NCBI RefSeq assembly: GCF_001426085.1
Contig: NZ_LMRR01000001.1
Coordinates: 497,539 to 561,538 of the forward strand
Direction of reading: 5' to 3'
From: Rhodococcus sp. Leaf278
GTDB lineage: Bacteria > Actinomycetota > Actinomycetes > Mycobacteriales > Mycobacteriaceae
DNA: 64,000 nt
Shown: piece by piece, positions 25,890 through 35,757 of the stretch
Layout: every line of letters starts with the position of its first letter
How positions within the stretch are numbered: position 1 is the stretch's first letter
The notes under the pieces: generated by a model
Databases searched by the model: none
Seen by the model: only the letters and a program-made list of their open reading frames with translations
What the model was told of the DNA's origin: nothing
Position numbers and translations under genes: made by a program

Positions 25890-27677
25890 CTACGAGTAGA
25901 TGGCCTCGATGTCGCTGCCACGCTCGGAGTGGATGATGTTGCGCTTGAGCTTCATCGTGGGGGTGAGCTCTCCGGTTTCGACGGTGAAGTCGTTCTCGAG
26001 GATCGTGTACTTCTTGATCTGCTCGGGGTTGGAGACCTTCTTGTTGGCCTCGGCCACGGCCTTGTCGATCTCGGCGACGAGATCGGCGTTCTTCGACAGC
26101 TCGGCGAACGGGATGTCGGCCGACAGGTTGTGGCGTTCGAGCCAGCCCGGCATTGCCTCGGGATCGAGGGTGATGAGGGCACCGATGAACGGCTTGGCGT
26201 CACCGACGACGAGGCACTGACTGACGATTGCGTTGGCGCGCAGGGCGTCCTCGAGTACTGCGGGAGCGACGTTCTTGCCGCCCGCGGTGACGATGATTTC
26301 CTTCTTGCGGCCGGTGATCGAGACGAAGCCCTCCTGGTCGATCGCGCCGAGGTCGCCGGTGTGGAACCAACCGTCGACGATCGCTTCGGCGGTGGCCTTC
26401 TCGTTGTGCCAGTAACCACTGAACACCACCGGGCCCTTGAGCAGCAGTTCGCCGTCCTCGGCGACCTTGACCGAGTGGCCGTCGATGGGCTTTCCGACGG
26501 TGCCGACGCGCTGTTCCTTGGTGGTGTTGACCGTGACGGCCGCACTGGTCTCGGTCAGTCCGTAGCCCTCGTACACCGGGACGCCTGCGCCACGGAAGAA
26601 ATGGCCGAGGCGAGCGCCGAGGGGGCCGCCGCCGGAGACCGCACGGTCGCAGTTGCCGCCGAGCGCGGCCCGCAGCTTGGAGTACACGAGCTTGTCGAAG
26701 ACGGTGTGCTTGAGATTGAGAACCAGGCCTGCGCCGCCCTTCTCCTGGGCCTCGCTCCACTCGATGGCCGTCGCGGCGGCCTTGTCGAAGATGCTGCCCT
26801 TGCCGCCGTCGTGTGCCTTCTGCTTGGCCGAGTTGTAGACCTTCTCGAACACGCGCGGCACCGACAGGATGAAGTTCGGCTTGAAGACGGCGAACTGCTC
26901 GACCAATGTCGAGACGTCCGAGGTGTGGCCCACGGTCACCTTCGACTCGAACGAGCCGAACGACACCGCGCGGGCGAACACGTGCGCCATCGGGAGGAAC
27001 ATCAGCGTGCGATTGCCCTCGCGCATGGAGTCGTGCAACGCGATCTGGGTGGCCTGGACCTCGGCGTAGAAGTTCGCATGCGTGAGCTGCACACCTTTGG
27101 GGCGACCGGTGGTGCCCGAGGTGTAGATCAAGGTGGCCGGGGAAGCAGCGGTGACCTGGTGTCGACGGGTATGCACGTCCTCGTCGCTGACTCCCGCGCC
27201 GCGGGTGGTCAGCTCGTCGATTGCACCGGAGTCGATCTGGAGTACCTCGCGCAGATCCTTGGCACCTTCGGTGACCTCTTTGAGGTTCGAGGCATGCTTC
27301 GGGGTCTCGACGACGAGCAGCTTCGTCGCGGAGTCCTCGAGGATCCACTGGGCCTGGTCGGCCGAGGAGGTCTCGTAGATCGCGACGGTGCAACCACCGG
27401 CGGTCCAGATGGCGTAGTCGAGAACGACCCATTCGTAGCGGGTCGCGCTGAGAATCGCGACGCGATCACCGAGTTCGATGCCCGATGCGATCAGGCCTTT
27501 GGCGACGTTGGTTACCTCTTTGGCGAACTGGCCCGCGGTGACGTCGGTCCAGGTGCCGTTCACGAGTCGCTGGAAAGGTACGAGGTTCGGCGATTCCTTC
27601 TCGTACCGGAAGACGGTGTCGGCCATGGAAGCGTCGTCGGGAATGGTGAACGACGCCGGCACAGAATATTCGCGCAC
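25890..27677 (-). CDS. fadD15: Long-chain fatty-acid-CoA ligase, FadD15-like
   Basis: AMP-forming acyl-CoA synthetase of 595 aa that activates fatty acids. ANL-family motifs are in order: LIYTSGTTGRPKG near 185 (ATP P-loop), FLPMAHVFARAVSFG near 225, AVSGGGPLGARLG near 325, YEGYGLTETSAAV near 347, WFHTGDLG near 410, GRKKEIIVTAGGKNVAP near 425 and the C-terminal lysine region LTPTMKLKRNII. The overall pattern matches mycobacterial FadD15. The start is GTG at 27677, with AAGGGG 7 nt upstream. It is divergent from the DEAD-box helicase gene across 276 bp. That gap holds two GGGGTCG direct repeats near 27915 but no gene I can support. Confidence 0.94.
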   Translation of the reverse strand: MREYSVPASFTIPDDASMADTVFRYEKESPNLVPFQRLVNGTWTDVTAGQFAKEVTNVAKGLIASGIELGDRVAILSATRYEWVVLDYAIWTAGGCTVAIYETSSADQAQWILEDSATKLLVVETPKHASNLKEVTEGAKDLREVLQIDSGAIDELTTRGAGVSDEDVHTRRHQVTAASPATLIYTSGTTGRPKGVQLTHANFYAEVQATQIALHDSMREGNRTLMFLPMAHVFARAVSFGSFESKVTVGHTSDVSTLVEQFAVFKPNFILSVPRVFEKVYNSAKQKAHDGGKGSIFDKAAATAIEWSEAQEKGGAGLVLNLKHTVFDKLVYSKLRAALGGNCDRAVSGGGPLGARLGHFFRGAGVPVYEGYGLTETSAAVTVNTTKEQRVGTVGKPIDGHSVKVAEDGELLLKGPVVFSGYWHNEKATAEAIVDGWFHTGDLGAIDQEGFVSITGRKKEIIVTAGGKNVAPAVLEDALRANAIVSQCLVVGDAKPFIGALITLDPEAMPGWLERHNLSADIPFAELSKNADLVAEIDKAVAEANKKVSNPEQIKKYTILENDFTVETGELTPTMKLKRNIIHSERGSDIEAIYS

Positions 27678-27953
27678 TGCTGGACCCCTTACGGAAAAAT
27701 AGCGTGGTAGTTGTGCATTTCATCACACCCCGGTCCGTAACGCACCACCGAGGGTGTCCGGTTTGTGAATTTTGGTCGGCTCAGGGGGGAGTTGAGTGTG
27801 ACTCGGCGTACAACTTATCCGTCCGCAGCCGCCCCTCGCCGCCGGGTCGTGTCTGTGAGGCTCCTCGCACGAAGTGTCGGTGGCACCGTTTTCGTCACCT
27901 GATCAGCGTAGAAGGGGTCGCAGGGGTCGAGCAGGTACTAAACTCGGCGACAT

Positions 27954-29735
27954 ATGAGCACTTCAGAATCTGATCAGGATGCCGCCGTGACGTCTGACGA
28001 GACGAGTTCGCCCCCTCCCGCCCCAGAGGGTGACGACATCACCTTTGCCGATCTCGGAATAGACGAGCGGGTCCTGAAGGCCCTGCGCGACGTCGGCTAC
28101 GAGAGCCCGTCGCCCATTCAGGCGGCCACTATTCCACCGTTGATGGCGGGTAACGACGTCGTCGGCCTCGCACAGACCGGAACCGGCAAGACCGCCGCGT
28201 TCGCGGTGCCGATCCTGTCTCGTCTGGACGTCTCGCGCCGCACGCCGCAGGCATTGGTGCTGGCACCGACCCGCGAGCTGGCATTGCAGGTGGCCGAGGC
28301 GTTCGGTAAGTACGCCACCCACATCCCGGGTCTGCACATTCTGCCCATCTACGGCGGCCAGGCGTACGGCATCCAGTTGTCCGGTTTGCGCAAGGGTGCC
28401 CAGATCATCGTCGGTACACCGGGTCGTGTCATCGACCACCTCGAGAAGGGCACGCTCGACCTGTCCGGGCTCGAGTACCTCGTGCTCGACGAGGCCGACG
28501 AGATGCTCAAGATGGGGTTCCAGGAGGACGTCGAGCGCATCTTGTCCGACACTCCCGAGTACAAGCAGGTCGCGCTGTTCTCGGCCACGATGCCGGCCGC
28601 GATTCGCAAGATCTCCAAGCAGTATCTGCACGACCCGGTGGAGATCACCGTCAAGACCAAGACGTCGACGGCACCGAACATCACCCAGCGGTACGTCCAG
28701 GTGGCGCATCAGCGCAAGCTCGAGGCGCTGACTCGAATCTTCGAGGTCGAAGAGTTCGAGGCCATGATCATGTTCGTGCGCACCAAGCAGGCCACCGAGG
28801 AGCTTGCCGAGAAACTGCGCGCACGGGGCTTCTCGGCCGCTGCGATCAACGGCGACATCGTGCAGGCTCAGCGCGAGCGCACCATCGGCCAGCTCAAGAA
28901 CGGCCAGATCGACATTCTGGTGGCCACCGACGTGGCTGCTCGTGGTCTCGACGTCGACCGCATCTCGCACGTCATCAACTACGACATCCCGCACGACACC
29001 GAGTCCTACGTGCACCGCATCGGTCGTACCGGCCGAGCGGGTCGCGCCGGTCAGGCTCTGTTGTTCGTCGCGCCGCGGGAACGTCACCTGCTCAAGGCCA
29101 TCGAGCGTGCGACGCGTCAGCCCATCACCGAGATGCAGTTGCCCAGCGTCGACGACGTCAATGCGCAGCGCGTGACGAAGTTCAAGGACTCCATCACCGA
29201 AAGTCTCGGTAACGAGAATCTGGCGCTGTTCCGCCGGCTCATCGAGGACTACGAGCGCGAGCACGACGTGTCCTTGGTCGACATCGCGGCAGCGCTGGCC
29301 ATCCAGTCGCGCGACGGCGAAGCGTTCCTGTTGAAGCCTGAGCCGCCTGCCCCGCCGCGCGCACCCCGGGAGCCGCGTGAGCCGCGTCCGCCTCGCACGT
29401 TCGACGAGGATGCGGCCAGCTCGCATCACCGCAAGACGGGCCAGGAAATGGCGACGTACCGCATCAGCGTCGGAAAGCGTCATCACGTTGCACCCGGTGC
29501 CATCGTCGGTGCTATCGCGAACGAAGGCGGTCTGCGTCGAAGCGACTTCGGACACATCAGCATTCGTCCCGACCACTCGCTGGTCGAGCTGCCTGCCGAT
29601 CTGGCCGACGAGACGGTCGAGGCGTTGCGTCGTACCCGCATCAGCGGCGTGCTGATTCAACTGCAGCCCGATTCCGGTCCTCCCGGACGTAGTGGTGGGC
29701 CGCGCGGCGGCGGGAAGTTCAAGGGCAGGCGCTAG
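27954..29735 (+). CDS. deaD: DEAD-box ATP-dependent RNA helicase (DeaD/CsdA type)
   Basis: RNA helicase of 593 aa for RNA unwinding, ribosome assembly and cold adaptation. Motifs in order: Q-motif FADLGIDERVLKALRDVGYESPSPIQ, Walker A AQTGTGKTAAF near 80, PTRELALQV, TPGRVIDHL, DEADEMLKMGF near 180, SATMP, VATDVAARGLDVD near 325 and HRIGRTGRAGR near 350. The C-terminal region has a Pro/Arg-rich spacer (PPRAPREPREPRPPR) and a DbpA-type RNA-binding domain (TYRISVGKRHHVAPGAIVGAI). It ends in a Gly/Arg tail. TAAACT lies 9 nt before the ATG and no Shine-Dalgarno is visible, suggesting a very short or absent leader. The TAG stop is the first base triplet of repeat copy B. Confidence 0.96.
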   Translation: MSTSESDQDAAVTSDETSSPPPAPEGDDITFADLGIDERVLKALRDVGYESPSPIQAATIPPLMAGNDVVGLAQTGTGKTAAFAVPILSRLDVSRRTPQALVLAPTRELALQVAEAFGKYATHIPGLHILPIYGGQAYGIQLSGLRKGAQIIVGTPGRVIDHLEKGTLDLSGLEYLVLDEADEMLKMGFQEDVERILSDTPEYKQVALFSATMPAAIRKISKQYLHDPVEITVKTKTSTAPNITQRYVQVAHQRKLEALTRIFEVEEFEAMIMFVRTKQATEELAEKLRARGFSAAAINGDIVQAQRERTIGQLKNGQIDILVATDVAARGLDVDRISHVINYDIPHDTESYVHRIGRTGRAGRAGQALLFVAPRERHLLKAIERATRQPITEMQLPSVDDVNAQRVTKFKDSITESLGNENLALFRRLIEDYEREHDVSLVDIAAALAIQSRDGEAFLLKPEPPAPPRAPREPREPRPPRTFDEDAASSHHRKTGQEMATYRISVGKRHHVAPGAIVGAIANEGGLRRSDFGHISIRPDHSLVELPADLADETVEALRRTRISGVLIQLQPDSGPPGRSGGPRGGGKFKGRR

Positions 29736-29792
29736 AGCGGCTTCGCCGCACGTGCACGGCAATTCGTAGTGGGCTACGAATTTCCGTGCACG
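29733..29792. repeat. Palindromic intergenic element, copy B
   Basis: It starts with the deaD stop as TAGAGCGGCTTCGCCGC. The main stem follows at 29751-29792: arms CGTGCACGGcAATTCGTAG and CTACGAATTtCCGTGCACG around a TGGG loop, paired apart from one position. The right-hand mini-hairpin seen in other copies is missing or degraded. It probably terminates deaD transcription, since the next gene is co-directional. Confidence 0.8.
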
Positions 29793-29841
29793 ACCCCAGC
29801 GCAAGCGTTTGGTGGATCCGGCCTCGGGTATCCGCCCGTGC

Positions 29842-30342
29842 ATGACCCACGTCACACTCAGTGTCAACGGAACCGAACGCGAGATCGACTGCGATACCCG
29901 AACCACCCTGCTCGACGCACTACGCGAAAACCTCGACCTCATCGGGGCCAAGAAGGGGTGTGATCACGGGCAGTGCGGTGCCTGCACAGTTCTGGTCGAC
30001 GGTCGCCGGATCAACAGTTGCCTGACGTTTGCTGTCGCGCAGCACGGTCGTGAGATCGTCACGGTCGAGGGATTGTCCGACGGCGACACGCTGCACCCGG
30101 TGCAACAGGCCTTCGTCGATCGTGATGCGTTCCAGTGCGGATACTGCACGTCCGGGCAGATCTGCTCGGCGGTCGCGGTGATCGAAGAGGCCAAGCAGGG
30201 ATGGCCCAGCGCCGTCACCGAGGACCTCGAGGCTACCGACGTCGAACTCGACTCGGGCGAAGTGCGAGAACGGATGAGCGGCAACCTCTGTCGCTGCGGT
30301 GCCTACGCCAACATCGTTCCGGCTGTGCAGGACGCATCGTGA
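29842..30342 (+). CDS. Molybdenum hydroxylase small subunit, two [2Fe-2S] clusters
   Basis: Electron-transfer subunit (166 aa) of a xanthine-oxidase-family enzyme. The plant-type ferredoxin cluster is [20 protein letters not shown] (three Cys near 40-48, the fourth in INSCLTF). The second, helical cluster is [15 protein letters not shown] near 102 and [13 protein letters not shown] near 150. It begins [14 protein letters not shown], and I reject an 11-codon longer in-frame start. The last bases overlap the FAD subunit start (GTGA). An insert [22 protein letters not shown] between the two cluster-2 Cys pairs is typical of the PaoA/YagT-like branch. Confidence 0.94.
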   Translation: MTHVTLSVNGTEREIDCDTRTTLLDALRENLDLIGAKKGCDHGQCGACTVLVDGRRINSCLTFAVAQHGREIVTVEGLSDGDTLHPVQQAFVDRDAFQCGYCTSGQICSAVAVIEEAKQGWPSAVTEDLEATDVELDSGEVRERMSGNLCRCGAYANIVPAVQDAS

Positions 30343-31352
30343 AGACGTTCGAGTACGGCACCGCTACGGCGGTCGACGACGCGGTGGCCCGCCTCGCCCA
30401 GGACGAGCACGCGATGGTGCTCGGCGGAGGAACCAACCTCGTCGATCTGATGAAGCTGGGGGTTGCGAGCCCGTCGACTCTGATCGACGTGACGCGATTG
30501 CCGCTGCACGACATCGAGATAGTCGACGACGGTTCCCTGCGCATCGGTGCCGCTGTGACCAACAGCGACCTCGCCGTGCATCCGGTGGTGCGTCAGCGCT
30601 ATCCGGTGCTGTCGCGGGCGGTTCTCTCCGGTGCATCGGGTCAACTACGCAATATGGCGACCACCGGCGGAAACCTGTTCCAGCGCACTCGATGTGTGTA
30701 CTTCATGGACTCGTCGAAGCCGTGCAACAAGCGCGAACCGGGCTCGGGCTGCCCTGCGCGCGAAGGCGAAAATCGAAACCTGGCCATCCTCGGGGCGTCG
30801 CAGGCCTGCGTAGCAACGCACCCTTCGGACATGGCGGTGGCGCTGTCGGCACTCGACGCGCGCATCGTCGTTCATGGAGTCGACGGCGAACGCGTCCTCG
30901 CGATCGACGACTTCTACCGACTCCCGGGGGACGAACCCGAGCGCGACAACACGGTGGCTCGGACCGAGATCGTCACGGCCATCGAGATTCCGAAGCCGGC
31001 CGACACCGCCGTCTCCACTTACCGCAAGGTGCGCGATCGGCAGTCCTACGCCTTCGCGATCGCGTCCGTCGCCGCTGTTCTCGATGTCGAGGACGGGATC
31101 GTGCGTGGAGTGTCGATTGCTCTGGGCGGCGTCGCACACAAGCCGTGGCGGGCACACACTGCCGAGCATGCACTGTTGGGTACCGCCGCGGACGAGGCGT
31201 CGTTCCGGCGGGCCATGGCGCTCGAGCTCGATTCTGCAGAGCCGTTACGCGACAACGCGTTCAAGATTCCGTTGGTGACCAATCTCGTTGCCCGCACTCT
31301 GGTCGAACTCGTGGAGTCGAGCGCTACGAAAGAAATGGGAGACCGAGCATGA
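30339..31352 (+). CDS. Molybdenum hydroxylase FAD-binding subunit with extra Fe-S cysteines
   Basis: FAD subunit of 337 aa. The flavin-binding motif is [15 protein letters not shown] near 28-42. The second, [16 protein letters not shown], is near 107-122. A four-cysteine block runs over residues about 119-160 ([29 protein letters not shown]), which is the [4Fe-4S] insertion known from PaoB/YagS-type aldehyde oxidoreductases and 4-hydroxybenzoyl-CoA reductase. GTG 30339 overlaps the upstream stop, and the 3' end overlaps the next gene as ATGA. The three genes form a tightly coupled operon. Confidence 0.93.
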   Translation: MKTFEYGTATAVDDAVARLAQDEHAMVLGGGTNLVDLMKLGVASPSTLIDVTRLPLHDIEIVDDGSLRIGAAVTNSDLAVHPVVRQRYPVLSRAVLSGASGQLRNMATTGGNLFQRTRCVYFMDSSKPCNKREPGSGCPAREGENRNLAILGASQACVATHPSDMAVALSALDARIVVHGVDGERVLAIDDFYRLPGDEPERDNTVARTEIVTAIEIPKPADTAVSTYRKVRDRQSYAFAIASVAAVLDVEDGIVRGVSIALGGVAHKPWRAHTAEHALLGTAADEASFRRAMALELDSAEPLRDNAFKIPLVTNLVARTLVELVESSATKEMGDRA

Positions 31353-33412
31353 CGGCTTCGATCGGACAGTCGATTCAGCGCACCGAGTCCATCGCCAAGG
31401 TCACCGGTACGGCGCGCTATGCCGCGGAGCAGCCGCCGGCCGTCGGGCAGTTGTATGCCTGGTACGTGCCCGCGACGGTTCCCGCCGGGATTGTCGAGCA
31501 CGTCGAACTCGGTACCGACGCCGCGGTGCACGCCGTCCTGTGGCACGGCAACGCCGAGAAGCTCGGCGAGGTCGAGGACGCCGAACTGCATGTGCTGCAG
31601 TCGAATACCGTCTCCTATCGCGGTCAGATCGTAGCCGTCGTTGTGGCCGACACCCTTCAAGCCGCGCGTGCCGCCGCCGCCCAGGTTCAGGTGCGGTACG
31701 CCGACGTTCGCTCACCCGACAACACTTTGACCGCCGAGCACAGCTCGCTGTACGCGCCCGAATCAGTGAACGCGGGGTTTCCCACGGACGTCACGATCGG
31801 CGATGCCGATGCTGCGTTGAAGACGGCCGAGCACGTCGTCGACAACTGGTACTCGACGGCTCCGATGCACAACAGTCCGATGGAGCCGCATGCCACCACG
31901 GCGCAGTGGTCCGACGGCGTTCTGACACTGTGGGATTCGACGCAGGCACCGTCGGGTGTCCAGGGCGACCTGGCCACGGCGTTCGATCTGGAACCCGAGA
32001 ACGTTCGTGTGATCGCCGAGAACGTCGGCGGCGGATTCGGCGCGAAGGGCAGCACTCGGCCCAACGCGGTCCTCGCGGCGATGGCGGCGCGGGCGACCGG
32101 CAAGACCGTCAAACTCGTGCTGCCGCGGCAAGCGCTGTTCGACCTGGTCGGCTATCGCACCCCGACGCTCAATCATGTTCGCTTGGGCGCTGATTCGAGC
32201 GGCACACTGGCTGCGATCGCGCACGATTCCTTCCAGCAGACCAGCACCATCTTCGAGTTCTGTGAGCAGACCTCGGAATCGACCCGGCACATCTATGCGG
32301 CCCCGAACCGTCGCACCACCCACCGACTCGCGAAGCTGGACGTCGGAACACCGCGGTGGATGCGGGCACCGGGTGAAGCGCCCGGAATGTTCGCGGTCGA
32401 GACGGCGATCGACGAATTGGCTGTGGCCACCGGTATCGATCCGATCGAACTGCGCATTCGCAACGAGCCGGAAGTCGATCCCGCCAGCGGCAACCCGTTC
32501 AGCTCACGCAGTGTGGTGCAATGCCTTCGCGAGGGAGCCGAGAAATTCGGCTGGGATCGCCGCAACTCTGTGCCCGGACAGCGCCGAGAGGGCAACACCC
32601 TGATCGGAATGGGAGTCGCGACAGCGAGTTACCCGGTGCTGATTTCGCCGAGTACCGCTGCGGCGCGAGTGGAGCAGGACGGCACGATCACGGTATCCGT
32701 GGCCGCGACGGATATCGGCACCGGTGCGCGGACCGTGCTGCGGCAGATTGCCGCTGATGCTCTGGAGGTCGACGCGGACACCGTCACCGTCGAACTCGGC
32801 GACAGCGCTCTGCCGAAGGCTCCGGGTGCCGGCGGGTCCTCGGGTACCTCGTCGTGGGGTTGGGCCGTCACCAAGGTCTGCCACTCGCTGAAGTCACAGG
32901 GTTCGTACGAGCTGGGGAACTCGGCCGAGGCCGACACCACCGATGACGTGGAGGGCCAGAAGGAGTTGGCGCGCATGGCTTTCGGTGCCCAGTTCGCCGA
33001 AGTGGCCGTGGATATCGACACCGGTGAAGTACGAGTCCGCAGAATGCTCGGAGTCTTCGGTATCGGCGCGGTGATGAATCCGCGGTTGGCCCGATCTCAG
33101 CTCATCGGCGGTATGACGTTCGGGCTCGGGATGGCGCTGATGGAAAGTGGCATCGTCGACCACGAGTTCGGCGGGTTCGCCAACCACGACCTCGCCGAGT
33201 ATCACATTCCGGCGTGCGCGGACGTCACCGACCTCGAGGCCGTCTGGGTCGAGGAGAGCGACACCGATATCGCTCCGATGGGTGGCAAGGGAATCGGTGA
33301 GATCGGTGCGGTCGGTTCGTCGGCGGCCATCGGGAACGCGGTCTACAACGCCACCGGCGTCCGAGTCCGCGACCTGCCGATCACTCTGGACAAGGTGCTG
33401 CCTCACCTCTAG
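31349..33412 (+). CDS. Molybdenum hydroxylase catalytic (molybdopterin) subunit
   Basis: Mo-cofactor subunit of 687 aa that oxidises aldehydes or N-heterocycles with water as oxygen source. The N-terminal a/b hammerhead domain starts QRTESIAKVTGTARYAAE. Mo-binding segments are NVGGGFGAKGS near 225, MRAPGEAPGMFAVETAIDELA near 330, TDIGTGARTVLRQIAADAL near 450 and GAGGSSGTSSWGW near 490. The C-terminal GGKGIGEIGAVGSSAAIGNA carries the catalytic Glu. It is close in layout to PaoC/YagR. The substrate is not determinable. No XdhC-like maturation factor is present in the visible cluster. Confidence 0.93.
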   Translation: MTASIGQSIQRTESIAKVTGTARYAAEQPPAVGQLYAWYVPATVPAGIVEHVELGTDAAVHAVLWHGNAEKLGEVEDAELHVLQSNTVSYRGQIVAVVVADTLQAARAAAAQVQVRYADVRSPDNTLTAEHSSLYAPESVNAGFPTDVTIGDADAALKTAEHVVDNWYSTAPMHNSPMEPHATTAQWSDGVLTLWDSTQAPSGVQGDLATAFDLEPENVRVIAENVGGGFGAKGSTRPNAVLAAMAARATGKTVKLVLPRQALFDLVGYRTPTLNHVRLGADSSGTLAAIAHDSFQQTSTIFEFCEQTSESTRHIYAAPNRRTTHRLAKLDVGTPRWMRAPGEAPGMFAVETAIDELAVATGIDPIELRIRNEPEVDPASGNPFSSRSVVQCLREGAEKFGWDRRNSVPGQRREGNTLIGMGVATASYPVLISPSTAAARVEQDGTITVSVAATDIGTGARTVLRQIAADALEVDADTVTVELGDSALPKAPGAGGSSGTSSWGWAVTKVCHSLKSQGSYELGNSAEADTTDDVEGQKELARMAFGAQFAEVAVDIDTGEVRVRRMLGVFGIGAVMNPRLARSQLIGGMTFGLGMALMESGIVDHEFGGFANHDLAEYHIPACADVTDLEAVWVEESDTDIAPMGGKGIGEIGAVGSSAAIGNAVYNATGVRVRDLPITLDKVLPHL

Positions 33413-33487
33413 AGCGGCTTCGCCGCATGTGAATGGAACTTCGTAGTGGGCTACGAAGTTTCGTACACATGGGGCGCAGCCCCTCTA
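33410..33487. repeat. Palindromic intergenic element, copy C (most complete)
   Basis: This fills the gap between the convergent molybdenum-subunit and ABC ATPase genes and starts and ends on their stop codons. It has three parts: the mini-hairpin GCGGCTTCGCCGC, a main stem at 33426-33471 (inner arms AACTTCGTAG and CTACGAAGTT around TGGG, outer arms CATGTG and CACATG) and the mini-hairpin GGGGCGCAGCCCC. It is a likely bidirectional terminator. See copies at 13614 and 29733. Confidence 0.85.
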
Positions 33488-34231
33488 GGCCAGAATCCGC
33501 TGCAGGAACTGTCGGGTGCGGGGCTCGGTCGGGTTCACGAGCACCTGCTCCGGCGTGCCGCGTTCGAGGACGACGCCGTTCTCGATGAAGAGCACCTGAT
33601 CGGCGACCTGCTGGGCGAAGCGGATCTCGTGCGTGACGATCACCATCGTCCAGCCCTCGGCGGCAAGGTTTTTGATGACGGCTAGTACTTCGCCGACGAG
33701 TTCGGGGTCGAGGGCCGAGGTGGGCTCGTCGAACAGCATCAGCTTGGGACGTAGGGCCAGAGCTCGGGCGATTCCGACGCGTTGCTGTTGGCCGCCGGAG
33801 AGCTGGAACGGGTACTGGTCGGACTTCGCGTCGAGACCGATCTGGTCGAGGATTGCGTGAGCGTCACGACTGGCGTCGTCCTTGGCGCGCTTCTGGACGA
33901 TCACCGGTCCCTCGATGATGTTCTGCAGCACCGTCTTGTGCGGAAACAGATTGTGGCTCTGGAACACCATGCCGCTCTGAGCGCGGAAGTGTCGTAGTTG
34001 CGCCGCGCCGACGGGCTCGGCGAAATCCACCGATACGTCGCCGATTCGGATGATCCCGGCGTCGGCTCGGTCGAGTGCGTTAAGTGTGCGGAGCACCGTG
34101 GTCTTGCCGGAGCCGGACGGTCCGATGATGACGGTGACGGTGCCCGACGGCACGGTGAACGAGATGTCCTTCAGCACCTCGAGCGGTCCGAACGACTTCT
34201 TCAGAGCGGATACTTCCAGCAGGTCTGTCAT
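33485..34231 (-). CDS. Polar amino-acid ABC transporter ATPase (GlnQ type)
   Basis: ATP-binding subunit of 248 aa. Walker A is [15 protein letters not shown] near 38, Q-loop [13 protein letters not shown] near 87, signature [16 protein letters not shown] near 148 and Walker [20 protein letters not shown] near 170. The switch is [13 protein letters not shown] near 203. The FFPH-type motif after the Q-loop (NLFPHKTVL) is characteristic of GlnQ/HisP amino-acid importers. The ATG overlaps the permease stop by four bases, so the two products are made together. Confidence 0.94.
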   Translation of the reverse strand: MTDLLEVSALKKSFGPLEVLKDISFTVPSGTVTVIIGPSGSGKTTVLRTLNALDRADAGIIRIGDVSVDFAEPVGAAQLRHFRAQSGMVFQSHNLFPHKTVLQNIIEGPVIVQKRAKDDASRDAHAILDQIGLDAKSDQYPFQLSGGQQQRVGIARALALRPKLMLFDEPTSALDPELVGEVLAVIKNLAAEGWTMVIVTHEIRFAQQVADQVLFIENGVVLERGTPEQVLVNPTEPRTRQFLQRILA

Positions 34232-35718
34232 TTGGCCACGTACCTGTCGAGTCGGACTTCGAGCTTGCCTTGGAAGAAGGAGAGGACTATGCAGATCACC
34301 CAGTAGTACAGCGCTGCAACGGTGTACAGGGTGAAGAAGTCGAAGGTCGGGGCCGCCGCCAGTTGAGCGACGCGGAGCAGCTCGGTCACCAGGATGGTCG
34401 ACGCGAGCGAGGTGTCCTTGACCAACGAGATCAGCGTGTTCGACAACGGCGGTACCGCGGTGCGCAGTGCTTGCGGAAGCACGATGCGCTGCAACGTCGT
34501 TCGGTATCCCATTCCGATGGTCTGAGCGGCTTCCCACTGGCCCTTGGGCACGCTGAGTATCGCGGCACGGATGACCTCGGCCGCGTAGCCACCGACGTTC
34601 AGCGAGAACGCGACCACCGCGGCCGGGAACGGCGAGATCACGATGCCGAACTGCGGTAGCCCGTAGAAGATGATGAACAGCTGCAGCAGTAGGGGAGTGC
34701 CGCGAATGATCGAGACGTAGAACCGGGCCACTGCGGCGAGCGGTGTGATCGACGAGATGCGGGCCAATGCAACCGCGAGCGCGATGACGAGCCCGATCAC
34801 AAAGCTGATGGCAGTCAGTGGAACGGTCATCGTGACAGTGGCTTTGAGCATCGGCCACAGGTTGTCGAGAACCAACTGCATCTTCGACGGCGCAGTCGAC
34901 GCGGCGTCGTCGCTCACCGGAACCACGGTGTCGGCTGTCGGTGCGGCGACGTCGCTACCGAAGTACTTGTTCGAGATCTCGGCGAGGGTGCCGTTTTCAC
35001 GCAGGGTGTCGATGGCGGCGTCGACCTCGTCCATCAGGCCGCTGTTCTTGCGGGCCACGAAGGATTGCAGTGTCGTGTCTCCGGTCTCGCCGGCTATCTT
35101 CACCCCGGTGTCGCCGGTCTGCTGTAGGTATTCGGCGATCGCGAGGGAGTCGTTGACGGTGGCGTCGACGCGTCCGTCCTTGACGAGGGTGACCGCTTGG
35201 ACGAATCCCTCGACGGCTTCGACGTTGGCACCCGCGTTCGCGGCGACCTCGGCCCAGTTGCTCGTCGACGATTGGGCGGTGGTCTTGCCTGCCAGGTCGG
35301 CCAGCGTCGAAATGGTGGAGTCGTCTGCAGCGGTGAGGATCTGACCTTCCGACACCGTATAGGGCGCGGACAGGTCGTACGCCGATTGCCGGGCCGGGGT
35401 GATCGAGACCTGGTTGGCGATGAGGTCGAATCGCTGGGATTGCAGGCCGGCGAATATCGAATCGAACGGGGTCTGCACGAAGTCGACGAGGACCCCCAGT
35501 TCCGCACCGACGGCGTTGATGACGTCGATGTCGTACCCGGTGAGCTGCCCGTCTGCGCCCTGATAGCTGAACGGGCTGTAGGTGCCTTCGGTGCCGACGA
35601 CCAGGACGCCCTCGTCCTGCACCCGGTCCAGCAACGACTGAGACGACGAACTGCATCCGGACAACCCCAGTACGGCGATCAGAATCGCGACCAGAGCAAG
35701 AGTAGATCTGCGCACCAT
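34228..35718 (-). CDS. Amino-acid ABC importer: binding lipoprotein fused to permease
   Basis: Single chain of 496 aa. A lipoprotein signal ([22 protein letters not shown]) places Cys22 as the lipidated residue. Residues about 35-255 are a type 2 periplasmic-binding domain ([43 protein letters not shown]). Residues about 280-496 are a HisM/GlnP-type permease with the EAA loop [25 protein letters not shown]. Fusion of binding protein and permease is known in GlnPQ-type systems of Firmicutes and some actinobacteria. With the downstream ATPase it makes a complete importer. Substrate specificity (Gln, Glu, cystine or other) cannot be read. Confidence 0.92.
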   Translation of the reverse strand: MVRRSTLALVAILIAVLGLSGCSSSSQSLLDRVQDEGVLVVGTEGTYSPFSYQGADGQLTGYDIDVINAVGAELGVLVDFVQTPFDSIFAGLQSQRFDLIANQVSITPARQSAYDLSAPYTVSEGQILTAADDSTISTLADLAGKTTAQSSTSNWAEVAANAGANVEAVEGFVQAVTLVKDGRVDATVNDSLAIAEYLQQTGDTGVKIAGETGDTTLQSFVARKNSGLMDEVDAAIDTLRENGTLAEISNKYFGSDVAAPTADTVVPVSDDAASTAPSKMQLVLDNLWPMLKATVTMTVPLTAISFVIGLVIALAVALARISSITPLAAVARFYVSIIRGTPLLLQLFIIFYGLPQFGIVISPFPAAVVAFSLNVGGYAAEVIRAAILSVPKGQWEAAQTIGMGYRTTLQRIVLPQALRTAVPPLSNTLISLVKDTSLASTILVTELLRVAQLAAAPTFDFFTLYTVAALYYWVICIVLSFFQGKLEVRLDRYVAK

Positions 35719-35757
35719 CCGCGCCTGCTTTCACCGTAACTACGAGTGCACCGAAAC

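Noticed and set aside
27704..27973. 89-codon plus-strand frame between fadD and deaD
   Set aside because: No ribosome site, family or codon pattern; covers the divergent promoter region.
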